Source of the DNA: an uncultured Poribacteria bacterium
GTDB lineage: Bacteria > Poribacteria > WGA-4E > WGA-3G
Assembly: GCA_958295855.1 (NCBI GenBank)
Contig: OY282383.1
Span: 2,584,481 to 2,648,480 of the forward strand
Direction: 5' to 3'
DNA length: 64,000 nt
The position numbers and the translations under genes are program-made. The stretch's first letter is position 1; each line of letters begins with the position of its first letter. Below the pieces are notes generated by a model. The model had not been told where the DNA came from. It saw nothing but the letters and a program-made list of their open reading frames with translations, and made no database searches. This document shows, one piece after another, positions 38,640 through 47,817 of this stretch.

Positions 38640-40553
38640 ATGCCAACGCCCGAAAAAATCACCCCGCGCACTATCTTTATCTCGCTGCTACTCTTGCCGC
38701 TCATCTACAAATGGCATATTGAGTGCGAAGCCCTCCGTTACACCTTCCCAACGTTAATGGCACCGTTCTACAGCGTTGTGTTCACACTCCTGATCGTCGC
38801 CCTGCTCAACATCGCTCTCAAAAAATACGCTGCGAAGTACGCCCTGACCGGGGGCGAACTCATCTGCCTCTATGTACTGATGTCAATCACATTGTTGTTC
38901 ATGTCCTACGACATGTTCCTCCCGCTCGTCTCAATTATCGTTCACGCGTTCTATTTCGGCACGCCCGAGAACGAATGGCGCGAGTTGTTCTGGCACTATC
39001 TTCCAGATTGGCTGACAATCAACGACCCGGGCGTGCTTCGCGCATTTTATCTCGGCGATGAACCGTTCTTCAAAACTCATTATGTGATGAAATGGGTGAC
39101 GCCTACGTTCTGGTGGTGTACCTTCACCTTTGTGCTTATCTTCGTGATGCAGTGTATCAATGTCATTATCCGAAAACAGTGGACGCAGCAGGAACGGCTC
39201 GTGTACCCAATCGTTGAACTTCCGTATCAACTCGCCTACAACACGAGTCGATTTCTTCGGAGCCGGGCGATGTGGTGGGGATTCGGTATCGCGGCAACGA
39301 TTAGTCTTGTCAACGGGCTTAACCTCTTTTTTCCATCAATTCCCGCTTTCCCAAATAAGCACATCCCGCTTGATGCATTATTCACTGAAAAGCCGTGGAC
39401 TGCCTTTCTCCGCGGCGGGAGTGCAATCATCGTCTATCCATTCGCTGTCGGGCTTGGCTTCCTGATGCCACTCGAGCTGCTTACATCGTGCCTGCTCTTT
39501 TTTTTGCTTTATAAAGTGCAATACTTCGTCGCTATTCTAACCGGCCTGGAGAACGTGCCCGGCTTTCCTTATCCGTACGAGCAGAACATTGGGGCATATA
39601 TCGGTATTTGCGCGGTGGCACTTTGGGGCACACGGTGGCAAATTTGGCGGGCATTTCGCACGGCGTTTGGGTGCAGACAAATAGCAGATGAAGCCGAACC
39701 AATGCGATATCGAACTGCTTTTTTGGGGCTCGTCTTCGGTGGCATATTCATCATCGGATTTGCAATGCGTGGAGGCATGGCAATGTGGATGGCTGTGCTA
39801 TTTTTCGTCGCACATTTTGCAACGATTGCGATTCCGCTGACGCGCATTCGAGCGCAAATCGGTTTTCCCATTCATTCAACAACCTTTATCGGGCCGCACC
39901 ATAGCCTCGTCAGTGTGCTTGGCACGCGGCGAATCAGGGCGCGAAATTTGACATGGTTTGCCCTCTTTTTCTGGTTCAATCGGGACAACCGGAGCCACCC
40001 GATGCCGCATCAACTTGAAGCGTTCAAGCTTGCCGAACGGGGTAACCTCGACGTAAAAGCCCTATCGCGTCTGATGCTTATCCTGACAGTCATTGCGATG
40101 CCCCTGTGCATCTTTATGTTGGTGGATACGTTCTTTGAACTTGGCGTTAATTCTGGCAAGGTGGGCGGGCAGATCAACAGTTTTGGCGGCCGCGCGTATC
40201 GCTTTCTTGATGGCTGGCTCACTTCGCCACAAGACGCGAACCGAGGGCATATCGCCGCGATAACGCTCGGTTTCTCTGTGACACTCTTGCTTTCAGCCGT
40301 GCGAAGTCGACTATTTTGGTGGCCCATTCATCCGCTCGGTTATGGTGTCTCCTTCCATCTTCACCTCTTTTGGGCGGCGTTTATCATTAGTGCACTCGCC
40401 AAATGGAGTGTGCTAAAATACGGAGGCCTCGGTCTCTATCGGAAAACAGTGCCGCTCTTCCTTGGGCTGGCGTTAGGGGATTTCGTCATGGGGAGCTTCT
40501 GGAACATCTTAAGCATTCTCCTTGATCGCCCTACGTACACGTTTTACTACTAA
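38640..40553 (+). CDS. Large polytopic membrane protein (DUF6785/6784-like)
   Basis: 637 residues from the ATG at 38640, taken because the protein-like sequence (TPEKITPRTIFISLLLLPLI) starts there; the ribosome site is poor. At least twelve hydrophobic helices spread over the whole length, e.g. APFYSVVFTLLIVALLNIAL, LICLYVLMSITLLFM, FTFVLIFVMQCINVII, with short conserved loops (RKQWTQQERLVYPIVELP). I associate it with the OPT-like DUF6785/DUF6784 proteins found in sponge symbionts and planctomycetes, but the substrate is unknown. Divergent to the enolase-superfamily gene. Confidence 0.75.
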   Translation: MPTPEKITPRTIFISLLLLPLIYKWHIECEALRYTFPTLMAPFYSVVFTLLIVALLNIALKKYAAKYALTGGELICLYVLMSITLLFMSYDMFLPLVSIIVHAFYFGTPENEWRELFWHYLPDWLTINDPGVLRAFYLGDEPFFKTHYVMKWVTPTFWWCTFTFVLIFVMQCINVIIRKQWTQQERLVYPIVELPYQLAYNTSRFLRSRAMWWGFGIAATISLVNGLNLFFPSIPAFPNKHIPLDALFTEKPWTAFLRGGSAIIVYPFAVGLGFLMPLELLTSCLLFFLLYKVQYFVAILTGLENVPGFPYPYEQNIGAYIGICAVALWGTRWQIWRAFRTAFGCRQIADEAEPMRYRTAFLGLVFGGIFIIGFAMRGGMAMWMAVLFFVAHFATIAIPLTRIRAQIGFPIHSTTFIGPHHSLVSVLGTRRIRARNLTWFALFFWFNRDNRSHPMPHQLEAFKLAERGNLDVKALSRLMLILTVIAMPLCIFMLVDTFFELGVNSGKVGGQINSFGGRAYRFLDGWLTSPQDANRGHIAAITLGFSVTLLLSAVRSRLFWWPIHPLGYGVSFHLHLFWAAFIISALAKWSVLKYGGLGLYRKTVPLFLGLALGDFVMGSFWNILSILLDRPTYTFYY

Positions 40554-40576
40554 GAACTGACCGGATGTCACGACAA

Positions 40577-40650
40577 GGTTATTTCGTTTGAGGGAGGGTC
40601 GCGATTCGGACATCGCGCCTACCGGGAGAACGAAATTCCCTAATGAAAAT
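40577..40650. repeat. MITE-like inverted repeat
   Basis: Ends ggttatttcgtt and aacgaaattccc pair imperfectly around a core gattcggacatcgcgcctac that matches the element at 21612-21703. No flanking direct repeat was clear. Confidence 0.45.
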
Positions 40651-40660
40651 GTCATTTAGG

Positions 40661-40689
40661 TTGACTTTGTTAAGGATATATGATAATCT
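40661..40689 (+). promoter_or_regulatory. Promoter of the cation exchanger gene
   Basis: Plus strand TTGACT (40661-40666), 17-base spacer, TAATCT (40684-40689), 43 bases before the ATG at 40733. Confidence 0.55.
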
Positions 40690-40732
40690 ATGCATCTGAA
40701 AACAATCAGATTGAAAGGGACATCTATAGTTA

Positions 40733-41770
40733 ATGGAACAATGGATTGAACATCTTATTATTGGATTACCCAGCCTGGTCCTTTTTCTTATCATTGCGGT
40801 GACGCTTTTCACACTCGGCAAAGGGGCAGACTGGCTTGTTGATGAAGCGGTGATGCTTTCAACCCGATGGGGGCTAGGAAAAGCGGTCATCGGTGCGACA
40901 ATTGTGAGCGTCGGCACGACAACACCGGAAGCAGCAGTTTCCGTGCTTTCAGCAATTCAGGGGAAACCGGGGCTCGCCCTTGGAAACGCAGTCGGATCGA
41001 TTATTTGTGACACGGGCCTCATTCTGGGCTTGGCCTCCCTGATAGCCCCGTTACCACTCAATCGCCAATTGGCCTCACGGTTGTCAAATGTGCAGGTGGG
41101 TGCTGGTATTCTTTTGGTGCTCGGCTGTTTTCCGTGGACATCCCCCGCGAAAGTTTTTAGTCAAGGCGGCGTTTTGCCACAGCTCGTAGGGGTTGTCTTC
41201 GTTATCCTTCTGGCATTGTATATTTGGCAGTCCATCCGATGGGCAGGTTCAACACCATCAGACGCTGAAGGTGCAGAAGAAACGGATGAAGAGGCGGCAG
41301 GTGCCCTCGGGACGCTTGTTAAACTCATCTTTTCGATTGCCATCATTGTTATCTCTGCGCAAATTCTGATTCCAAGCGTAAGTGTCATGGCGGAACGAAT
41401 TGGGATACCAAAACATATTATCTCGGCAACGCTTGTAGCGTTTGGCACGTCGCTACCGGAACTTGTCACGGCAATCACAGCAGTGAGGCGAGGCCATGGC
41501 GAGTTAGCCGTTGGTAACATTATCGGGGCGGATATCCTCAACGTTCTCTTTGTCGCCGGTGTTTCAGCCGCAGCAACACAAGGGGGCCTGATGGCAGACG
41601 GTCAGTTTTTCCAATTCCTGTTCCCTGCGATGTTGTTTATCCTTATCGTTTTCCGGTGCGGCATCTTCGTCTCGGGAGATCAGCTGAAACGTCCATTTGG
41701 GTTTGTTTTGGTTGGGACATGGCTTTTGGTGACAATTCTCAGTTATATTCTGTCAATACAGATGCATTAG
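40733..41770 (+). CDS. Calcium/sodium antiporter family protein (YrbG-like)
   Basis: 345 residues, ten or eleven membrane helices. Both alpha-repeats of the CaCA superfamily are present: SVGTTTPEAAVSVLSAIQGK with GNAVGSIICDT, and VAFGTSLPELVTAITAVRRG with GNIIGADILNVLF. A hydrophilic acidic loop (DAEGAEETDEEAAG) separates the halves, a possible cation-binding loop. It exchanges cytoplasmic Ca2+ (or another cation) for Na+ or H+ at the inner membrane. Confidence 0.93.
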   Translation: MEQWIEHLIIGLPSLVLFLIIAVTLFTLGKGADWLVDEAVMLSTRWGLGKAVIGATIVSVGTTTPEAAVSVLSAIQGKPGLALGNAVGSIICDTGLILGLASLIAPLPLNRQLASRLSNVQVGAGILLVLGCFPWTSPAKVFSQGGVLPQLVGVVFVILLALYIWQSIRWAGSTPSDAEGAEETDEEAAGALGTLVKLIFSIAIIVISAQILIPSVSVMAERIGIPKHIISATLVAFGTSLPELVTAITAVRRGHGELAVGNIIGADILNVLFVAGVSAAATQGGLMADGQFFQFLFPAMLFILIVFRCGIFVSGDQLKRPFGFVLVGTWLLVTILSYILSIQMH

Positions 41771-41820
41771 GTTGTGTTTACATCAAAAAAAAGTTGGCAT
41801 TTCCAAAGGATGGGGTAAGT

Positions 41821-42310
41821 TGCAGTGCCGTAAAATCTGATCAAATCTATACAAATGTGGTCAAACCTTGACATTACCCTCAAAAAAAGATTTGACAATC
41901 TATAGTCTGTGTGGTATCATTTATACAACTCGCGTAGGCAGGCGTGTGTAGCGTTACCGCTTGGTAGCGTGCCTGCCTTCCCACTACACAGGGGATAAAA
42001 GCGTGAGAGCGAGGTTTCAGTCTGCAAAAAATCTAAAAACAAAAGCGTGCGTTCGCTTGCACAAAGCGGTATTTACCCCGCAAAGCGGGGAATAATACCT
42101 TTACAGCAGGATCAAAAACCACAAGGCTTGAAAAAACACAAGCCTCCTGCTGATGCAGGAGAACAAACTCTGTGGCGCACAGCTCTGGCGACACATAAAA
42201 CGCCTGTGGAGTACACGTAAGCCCTACGCTGGTAGGCGGTGAACGATGAAGCAGGAAGTGTGGCAACTGATGGAAGAACCTGTTAGATTTGTCAAGGTTT
42301 GACTAGAAAT
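41821..42310 (+). mobile_element. Internally deleted IS607 derivative with both ends
   Basis: The left end tgcagtgccgtaaaat (41821-41836) equals the end of the IS607 copy at 1053-1068. The inverted pair gtcaaaccttgaca (41860-41873) and tgtcaaggtttgac (42290-42303) marks the two ends. A tnpA-type promoter is kept (TTGACA 41892-41897, 17 bases, TATCAT 41915-41920), but no recombinase frame follows. Near the right end, broken frames encode TnpB tail segments (NACGVHVSPT, 42199-42228; MKQEVWQ, 42245-42265). The element is non-autonomous and about 490 bp long. A hairpin accccgc-aaa-gcggggaataat (42074-42098) lies in its middle. Confidence 0.65.
42150..42303 (+). ncRNA. Possible omega RNA region of the IS607 remnant
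   Basis: In IS605/IS607-type elements the RNA guide scaffold of TnpB overlaps the tnpB 3' end and runs to the right end. Here the tnpB tail has stop codons, yet GC-rich, structured sequence up to the right end persists, and the left-end promoter points towards it. If transcribed, the guide would be the flank after about 42304. This is inference; no structure calculation was done. Confidence 0.3.
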
Positions 42311-42426
42311 GTATAAGTCCCACAGAGCGGGTATCATGTACGTATGGAAACGAAAGCACCGCGGCAATCTCCCGCGCGATGACACCATACCGAACTGTCC
42401 CTTAACACACTTGAGGAGCTAACCAA

Positions 42427-42840
42427 TTGAGACATACAACACGAATCGAACTCGCAAATCTAGAAGATATGACATTAGCAAAAGCCGGCGTTATCACCCC
42501 CGAAGACGTGCGGCGCGTCACTGTTGAAGAGGCACTCGTTGACACCGGGGCGACGCGGTTGTCGTTACCTATACCCCTCATTGAACAACTCGGCTTGACT
42601 CCCGCCGGAAACACGCGGGCGCTGACCGCAAATGGAGTTGCAGACAGGACAATTTATTCAACGGTCGAATTTACGGTTTTGGGACGCAGTGGGCATCTCC
42701 AAGTAACGGATTTACCAGAAGACGCGCCTGTCCTCGTGGGACACGTGATTTTGGAATTGCTCGACCTCTGTCTAGACATCCGAGAAGGGCTAATCTACAA
42801 CCCTGCCCATGACAATGAGTGGATCGAAGAGCAATGGTAA
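42427..42840 (+). CDS. Retropepsin-like aspartic protease domain protein
   Basis: 137 residues. The TTG start at 42427 is chosen because GAGGAG lies 8 bases upstream and no ATG precedes the domain. EALVDTGATRLSLP (~residue 37) is the catalytic DTGA motif of single-domain clan AA proteases, which act as dimers. ALTANGVADR and VLVGHVILELLDL complete the pattern. No signal peptide. Bacterial members are mostly uncharacterised. It lies right after the IS607 remnant, with no operon partner. Confidence 0.8.
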   Translation: MRHTTRIELANLEDMTLAKAGVITPEDVRRVTVEEALVDTGATRLSLPIPLIEQLGLTPAGNTRALTANGVADRTIYSTVEFTVLGRSGHLQVTDLPEDAPVLVGHVILELLDLCLDIREGLIYNPAHDNEWIEEQW

Positions 42841-43022
42841 GAATTGCATCAGTCGGTGCGCCCGGAAATGCTGTTAGTGTGTTAGCCTCCTGCACCCCCG
42901 CAAGCGCGGGGAGAAGAGTTTTCTCTAGCACCTTAGCAATCCACTGCTCCGCCGCTCACCGGCCTAAGCCGACGCTTCTCATCCGCTCTTCCCGGAGGCA
43001 GCGCGCTGGGGCATCGCACAGG

Positions 43023-44009
43023 TTAAAACGGCGGCAGGACCAAACGCACGAAGGAACTTGACACTGCATCCAGCTCTTCCCGAACTGCTGCATCAAGTTC
43101 CCAGCCGACACCGCCGAGCGTCTCGTCAAGTTGTTCAATCGTATCGCTTCCACTGATAGCAACGGTGACCTCTGGATGCGACAGCACCCATGCCACAGCG
43201 AGTTGCGCTGGCGTTTTGCCCAACTCTGCCGCTAGCCGCTTAAGCGTTGAAATCACCTGTCCAGTTGCCCCGCCCATCCTCTGGGCAAATTCATCGCGGT
43301 ATCGTGTCGCCCACAAGGTGCCGGCAGGCGGTGGTTCATTTGGAGAGTAGACACCGCTCAACAAACCGACTGCCAATGGACTATAACACATAACACCTAA
43401 GCCTTCCTCGCGCACCAAGCCAAACACCGCGGTCTCCAAATCCCGATTCAGCAGGTTATACATGTTTTGAACGCACATATAGGGCGTTGCGTTTATTCTA
43501 TCGGCGATCCAGAGTGCCTTGCAAACCTCCCATGCCTGGTGATTACAACAACCGATATAGCGCACCTTGCCCGAATGCACCAGATCATCCAATGCCCGAA
43601 TTGTCTCCTCCTGCGGTGTCGTGGCATCAGGCGCGTGGATGAGATAAACATCAATGTGGTCCGTGTTGAGGCGCGCCAGTGAACGTTCAACTTCGCGCAT
43701 GATATGATACCGAGACAACCCGTAGTCATTAGGCCCCTGTCCGATATTGCTAAAAACCTTGGAGGTAATCACCACGTCATCCCGTTTGCCTTGAATTGCT
43801 TTGCCGAGAACAACTTCGGAGCGTCCGATGTTGGCCCGGTCATCCCTAGGCCCGTAGATGTTCGCACAATCGATGAGGTTGATACCGGAATCGATGGCGT
43901 GCTCAATCACACGTTGGGCAGCACTTTCATCGCCTTGCCCCCTAAATCCTAACCCTAATGCGAGCGGACTCACTTTGAGTCCTGCTTTTCCAAAATTGAT
44001 ATAGTCCAT
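43023..44009 (-). CDS. Aldo/keto reductase
   Basis: 328 residues from the ATG at 44009 (AAGGAAACC upstream). NADPH-dependent reductase barrel with catalytic Asp/Tyr in IDCANIYG, Lys in VVITSKVF and His in VYLIHAPD; C-terminal cofactor loop VAISGSDTIEQLDE. Similar to the YccK/Gap-potassium-channel-beta branch. Probably sugar- or aldehyde-directed. The 180-base stretch between it and the protease gene has no gene. Confidence 0.92.
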   Translation of the reverse strand: MDYINFGKAGLKVSPLALGLGFRGQGDESAAQRVIEHAIDSGINLIDCANIYGPRDDRANIGRSEVVLGKAIQGKRDDVVITSKVFSNIGQGPNDYGLSRYHIMREVERSLARLNTDHIDVYLIHAPDATTPQEETIRALDDLVHSGKVRYIGCCNHQAWEVCKALWIADRINATPYMCVQNMYNLLNRDLETAVFGLVREEGLGVMCYSPLAVGLLSGVYSPNEPPPAGTLWATRYRDEFAQRMGGATGQVISTLKRLAAELGKTPAQLAVAWVLSHPEVTVAISGSDTIEQLDETLGGVGWELDAAVREELDAVSSSFVRLVLPPF

Positions 44010-44139
44010 AAAGGTTTCCTTTTCTAGTACAAGTAGCACACTTACGCAAATTATTGTAGGACAGGGGATAACTTTTATATCCTGTCGTTGCGAATACACG
44101 GATTATACCAAAGTTCGAGATAAAGTCGTAGCGTCTTTA

Positions 44140-45123
44140 CTACCGTGTCGCTTTTTTCCTTAATGCATCAACGAGCCGCTGCATGTCCGCTGGCATCGGT
44201 GCCGACAACGTCAAACGTTCGTTTGTGACAGGATGGTCGAACCCAAGCGTATGCGCGTGCAATGCCTGACGTTTTAGTTGCGCGAGTGCCTGTTTCACAG
44301 CCCCCGTATCGGCATCGTTCAACGCGCGTTGTTCGCCGCCATAGATAGCATCGCCAGCAACGGGGTGCCCAATGTGTTGCAGATGCACACGAATCTGATG
44401 GAGCCGCCCCGTTTCCAATGTCAGTTGAACACGCGCGAAGTTGTGATAACTTTCCAACACCTGATAGTGCGTGATGGCATGCCGCCCATCTGTTTCAACC
44501 GTTGTCATCCGTCGCCGATCCCGGCGGCTCCGGGCAATTCGGGCATCAATCGTACCCGCAGCTGTCGCGGGTGTACCACACACGACAGCGAGGTACTCGC
44601 GCGTAATGGTATGCCGTTCAAATTGCACGGATAGCCCGCGATGCACAACATCCGTTTTGGCAACCACGATGACACCCGACGTATCCTTGTCTAACCTGTG
44701 AACGATGCCAGGTCTCTCCACACCGCCTATGCCCGACAGGTCGGTGCAGTGGGCAAGGAGGGCGTTGACGAGCGTCCCAGCGTTCACTCCATTTGCAGGA
44801 TGAACAAGCATGCCTGCAGATTTGTTAAGAACGATTAAATGGCTGTCCTCGTGAAGAATCTCAAGCGGCACAACCTCAGGTTGCACGGTTTCCAAAGGGC
44901 GCGGCTGAGGAAGCGTGAGACAAATCCTGTTGCCGGGCCGGAGTTGATAACTCGGTTGTTTAGCGACCTTGTCGTTGACGGTGACCGCCCCCTCGCGAAT
45001 CAACTTCTGAAGATAGGTTCGAGATACCCCCTCGGTTGCACTCATAAGAAACCTATCCAAGCGTTTTCCGGCCTGATGTGTTTGAATGTGGTAGATGTGC
45101 GCTGTGTTTTTCACGGATGTCAT
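44140..45123 (-). CDS. rluD: RluD-family 23S rRNA pseudouridine synthase
   Basis: 327 residues. N-terminal S4 RNA-binding domain (residues ~17-80, RLDRFLMSATEGVSRTYLQ) and a catalytic domain with HRLDKDTSGVIVVAKT containing the catalytic Asp, and LETGRLHQIRVHLQHIGHPV. RluD modifies helix 69 of 23S rRNA; RluC-like specificity cannot be excluded. GAGAGGAATAA precedes the ATG. Confidence 0.9.
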   Translation of the reverse strand: MTSVKNTAHIYHIQTHQAGKRLDRFLMSATEGVSRTYLQKLIREGAVTVNDKVAKQPSYQLRPGNRICLTLPQPRPLETVQPEVVPLEILHEDSHLIVLNKSAGMLVHPANGVNAGTLVNALLAHCTDLSGIGGVERPGIVHRLDKDTSGVIVVAKTDVVHRGLSVQFERHTITREYLAVVCGTPATAAGTIDARIARSRRDRRRMTTVETDGRHAITHYQVLESYHNFARVQLTLETGRLHQIRVHLQHIGHPVAGDAIYGGEQRALNDADTGAVKQALAQLKRQALHAHTLGFDHPVTNERLTLSAPMPADMQRLVDALRKKATR

Positions 45124-45366
45124 TTATTCCTCTCGTATAAGCATATTCTACTAAAACGAAAGAGATTTTACAAGTTTTTATTCCTGTAGGTGCAGTTTTA
45201 ACTTTGAAACGCGCTTAGGAAAGCGTCCCTACAAGGGCCAAAGTCATCGCTACCGCATTAAACTCTAAATCTTGGTTAAACAGCGGGACAACAAAATACC
45301 CCTATTCAAAAAAATGGGGATGTGCTATACTGCCCGGAAACTCTACTTTGGGAGCAGAATCGAAAT

Positions 45367-46455
45367 ATGCAACAAGTTACACTCTATCGGGAGCCCGGCC
45401 GCTACGCTGGCTGGCCGGCGAACTACGGTATATGGGCGTGGGACAACGAAATCGTTGTCGGTTTCACCGTCGGCTACCACAAATCGGATGCAGGCTTTCA
45501 CCGCCGTGACCGGGATAGACGCTTTATAGCGATGCAAGCACGAAGCATGGACGGCGGCGAAACATGGACGGTGACAGAAACGCCGTGTCGCCTGCCGGGC
45601 AAAGGTACCTTGTCGGCAGATGAACACGTGCTGGAACATCACAGATTGGCGGATGCCGATGCCTTCACCCCGCCGCAACGCGTCAATTTCGCGCATCCAG
45701 ATTTTGCGATGATGTGCAGTAGATCCGGTCTGACAGCCGGCTCGTACTCATGGTTTTACACCTCCACCGACCGGTGCCGAAGTTGGGAGGGGCCGTTTCG
45801 TCTGCCGATGTTCGGCTATACCGGCATTGCCGCCCGGACAGATTACCTCGTCTCCAGTGCAGACGAATGCCTGCTGTTCCTCACTGCATCTAAAGCGGAC
45901 GGCAAGGAAGGCTTGATATTTTGCGCGGAGACAACCGATAGCGGAAAGTCATTTGCGCTACGCTCCCAAATTGGACCGGAGCCTGAAGGGTTCGCGATTA
46001 TGCCTGCAAGTGTGCGCTTATCTGATTCACAAATATTAGTGGCAGTCCGGTGCCGAGCCCAGAGTGACTATGCCCGCCCAGACTGGCAAAACTGGCGAAA
46101 TTGGATTGATCTTTACGCCTCAGATGATAACGGACAGACGTGGTATCATAAGAATCAGCCCGTAGAGGATACAGGGCGTGGCGGGAATCCCCCAACGCTA
46201 ACCCGCCTTCACGATGGCAGGCTGTGTCTTATCTATGGGTATCGGGATGCGCCCTACCGAATCTGTGCGAAGTTAAGCAGTGATGCGGGCAACACTTGGA
46301 GCGAAGAAATCGTCCTGCGCGATAACGGCGGAGACCACGATATCGGGTATCCCCGCACTATCCAACGTCCCGACGGTACAGTGGTAACGGCCTACTATTT
46401 TGATGAAGAGCCAGATGGTGAGCGGTTTATTGAGGCGACGTTGTGGAAGCCGTAA
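45367..46455 (+). CDS. Sialidase-like BNR-repeat protein
   Basis: 362 residues from the ATG at 45367. Asp-box (S-x-D-x-G-x-T-W) repeats: SMDGGETW, TTDSGKSF, ASDDNGQTW, SSDAGNTW, giving a six-bladed beta-propeller. No signal peptide seen, so probably cytoplasmic or exported in another way. Related proteins are exo-alpha-sialidases or glycoside hydrolases/lyases of unknown specificity. Catalytic Arg triad not assigned. Fits a glycan-degrading lifestyle along with the sulfatase and mannonate dehydratase. Confidence 0.8.
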   Translation: MQQVTLYREPGRYAGWPANYGIWAWDNEIVVGFTVGYHKSDAGFHRRDRDRRFIAMQARSMDGGETWTVTETPCRLPGKGTLSADEHVLEHHRLADADAFTPPQRVNFAHPDFAMMCSRSGLTAGSYSWFYTSTDRCRSWEGPFRLPMFGYTGIAARTDYLVSSADECLLFLTASKADGKEGLIFCAETTDSGKSFALRSQIGPEPEGFAIMPASVRLSDSQILVAVRCRAQSDYARPDWQNWRNWIDLYASDDNGQTWYHKNQPVEDTGRGGNPPTLTRLHDGRLCLIYGYRDAPYRICAKLSSDAGNTWSEEIVLRDNGGDHDIGYPRTIQRPDGTVVTAYYFDEEPDGERFIEATLWKP

Positions 46456-46491
46456 GAGGTTTCTGATACCCGGAAAAAATTTCTTGATACC

Positions 46492-47817
46492 TCATTGTGA
46501 ATCCAACGCAAAGCAAATAAGCCGCTCTCTACCACGAATATAGAGAAGTCCGTTTGCCAACACGGGGGCTGCCCACGCGGGATGTTTAATCAACTGTTTG
46601 CCGTGTTCATCCGTTGGCACAACTTGGGAAATAACATCCAGTTTTTCCGGTGTGCATTTTAGCAACATCAAACGCCCGTACTCTCCGAGGTAGATGAGGT
46701 AGTCGTTCACCCAAAGCAACGAAGCGCGTTCATCAACACGTTGTGCCCACGCAACCTTACCTGTTTTGAGTTCGACGCACCGGAGCTCCGCGCCGTTGGA
46801 ATGCCTACCGCTACAGGCGTAGAGATACCCCTCATGATGGATAGCGGTGTTCCAGTGCAGTTCCATCGCCTTGTGCCGGCGGCTTGCCCGATCTTTCCAA
46901 ATGACCTGATAACCGCCGGGGCGCACTTGGAGGACAGAACTTCCAATCCCGTACGATTCACTAATAAAGACAAAATCATCAGCAACAACCGGAGATGAGG
47001 CGTTGACCGATTCGATTTTAGGGTGCCTCCACGGGTAGTGAAAGTCCATTTTGCCGGTTGCGGGTTCAAAGCCGACGAGCCCGCCACGGAGGAACGCGAA
47101 CCCCCATCGCCGTCTGTCAATCGTAGCAAAGATAGGGCTGGCGTAACTCGCAAGTTCATCGGTAATCTGGTAGACGACCTCACCGGTGTACTTGTTAAAG
47201 GCAATGATACCACTGCCGTTAGGTTCAGGTGTGCCGTTCGCGCCCCAGATATCCTTCGGGCTTCCCGATGGCGAGCCGCCAATCTGAGCAATGAGCAACT
47301 CGCCTTCGACAGCAGGCGCAGAAGCGACACCGAAGAAGTTTTGGACGACGTGAAACCGCGCGGTCGTATCTACTGTCCACAAGCGTTCGCCATCTGAAAC
47401 TCGAACGCAGTGCAGCATCCCCTCCGCCCCGAAAATATAGACGCGGTCATCATCAACAACCGGGCAACACCTCGGCCCGTTGTTATAGCCGTACATATCT
47501 TCGTAGTTCGTTGGATACCCAAACCGCCAGAGTTCGGTGCCGGTGTCGCTTTCTAAACAGGTTAGGCGTGCCATGTCACCATAACGAGCGAAAATAAACA
47601 ATCGGCCGTTTGCGACGGTGGGTGCGCCGTAACTGGTGCCAATTTTCTTGTGCCAGAGCACCCGCGGTCCCGTTTTTTGCCAGGGCGCGATGTCTATTTT
47701 TTCGGCGGATTTACCGTTTCGCTCAGGTCCGAGAAAATCTGGCCACCCCGGCGTATCTACCTGCCCTATCAACGGAAGGCTCAATATTAGTAAAACGACA
47801 AGGGCGAATGTTTTCAC
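46492..47817 (-). CDS. Secreted PQQ-type beta-propeller protein
   Basis: 441 residues. Signal peptide MKTFALVVLLILSLPLIG; mature part begins GWPDFLGPERNGKS, usual for exported PQQ-like WD40 proteins of these lineages. Several blades with W-x-G-like ends (LESDTGTELWRF, VSDGERLW, LKTGKVAWAQ). The GTG start overlaps the mannonate dehydratase stop by 4 bases, so the two are coupled. No quinoprotein catalytic residues could be assigned; may be a scaffold or carbohydrate-related enzyme. Confidence 0.85.
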   Translation of the reverse strand: MKTFALVVLLILSLPLIGQVDTPGWPDFLGPERNGKSAEKIDIAPWQKTGPRVLWHKKIGTSYGAPTVANGRLFIFARYGDMARLTCLESDTGTELWRFGYPTNYEDMYGYNNGPRCCPVVDDDRVYIFGAEGMLHCVRVSDGERLWTVDTTARFHVVQNFFGVASAPAVEGELLIAQIGGSPSGSPKDIWGANGTPEPNGSGIIAFNKYTGEVVYQITDELASYASPIFATIDRRRWGFAFLRGGLVGFEPATGKMDFHYPWRHPKIESVNASSPVVADDFVFISESYGIGSSVLQVRPGGYQVIWKDRASRRHKAMELHWNTAIHHEGYLYACSGRHSNGAELRCVELKTGKVAWAQRVDERASLLWVNDYLIYLGEYGRLMLLKCTPEKLDVISQVVPTDEHGKQLIKHPAWAAPVLANGLLYIRGRERLICFALDSQ

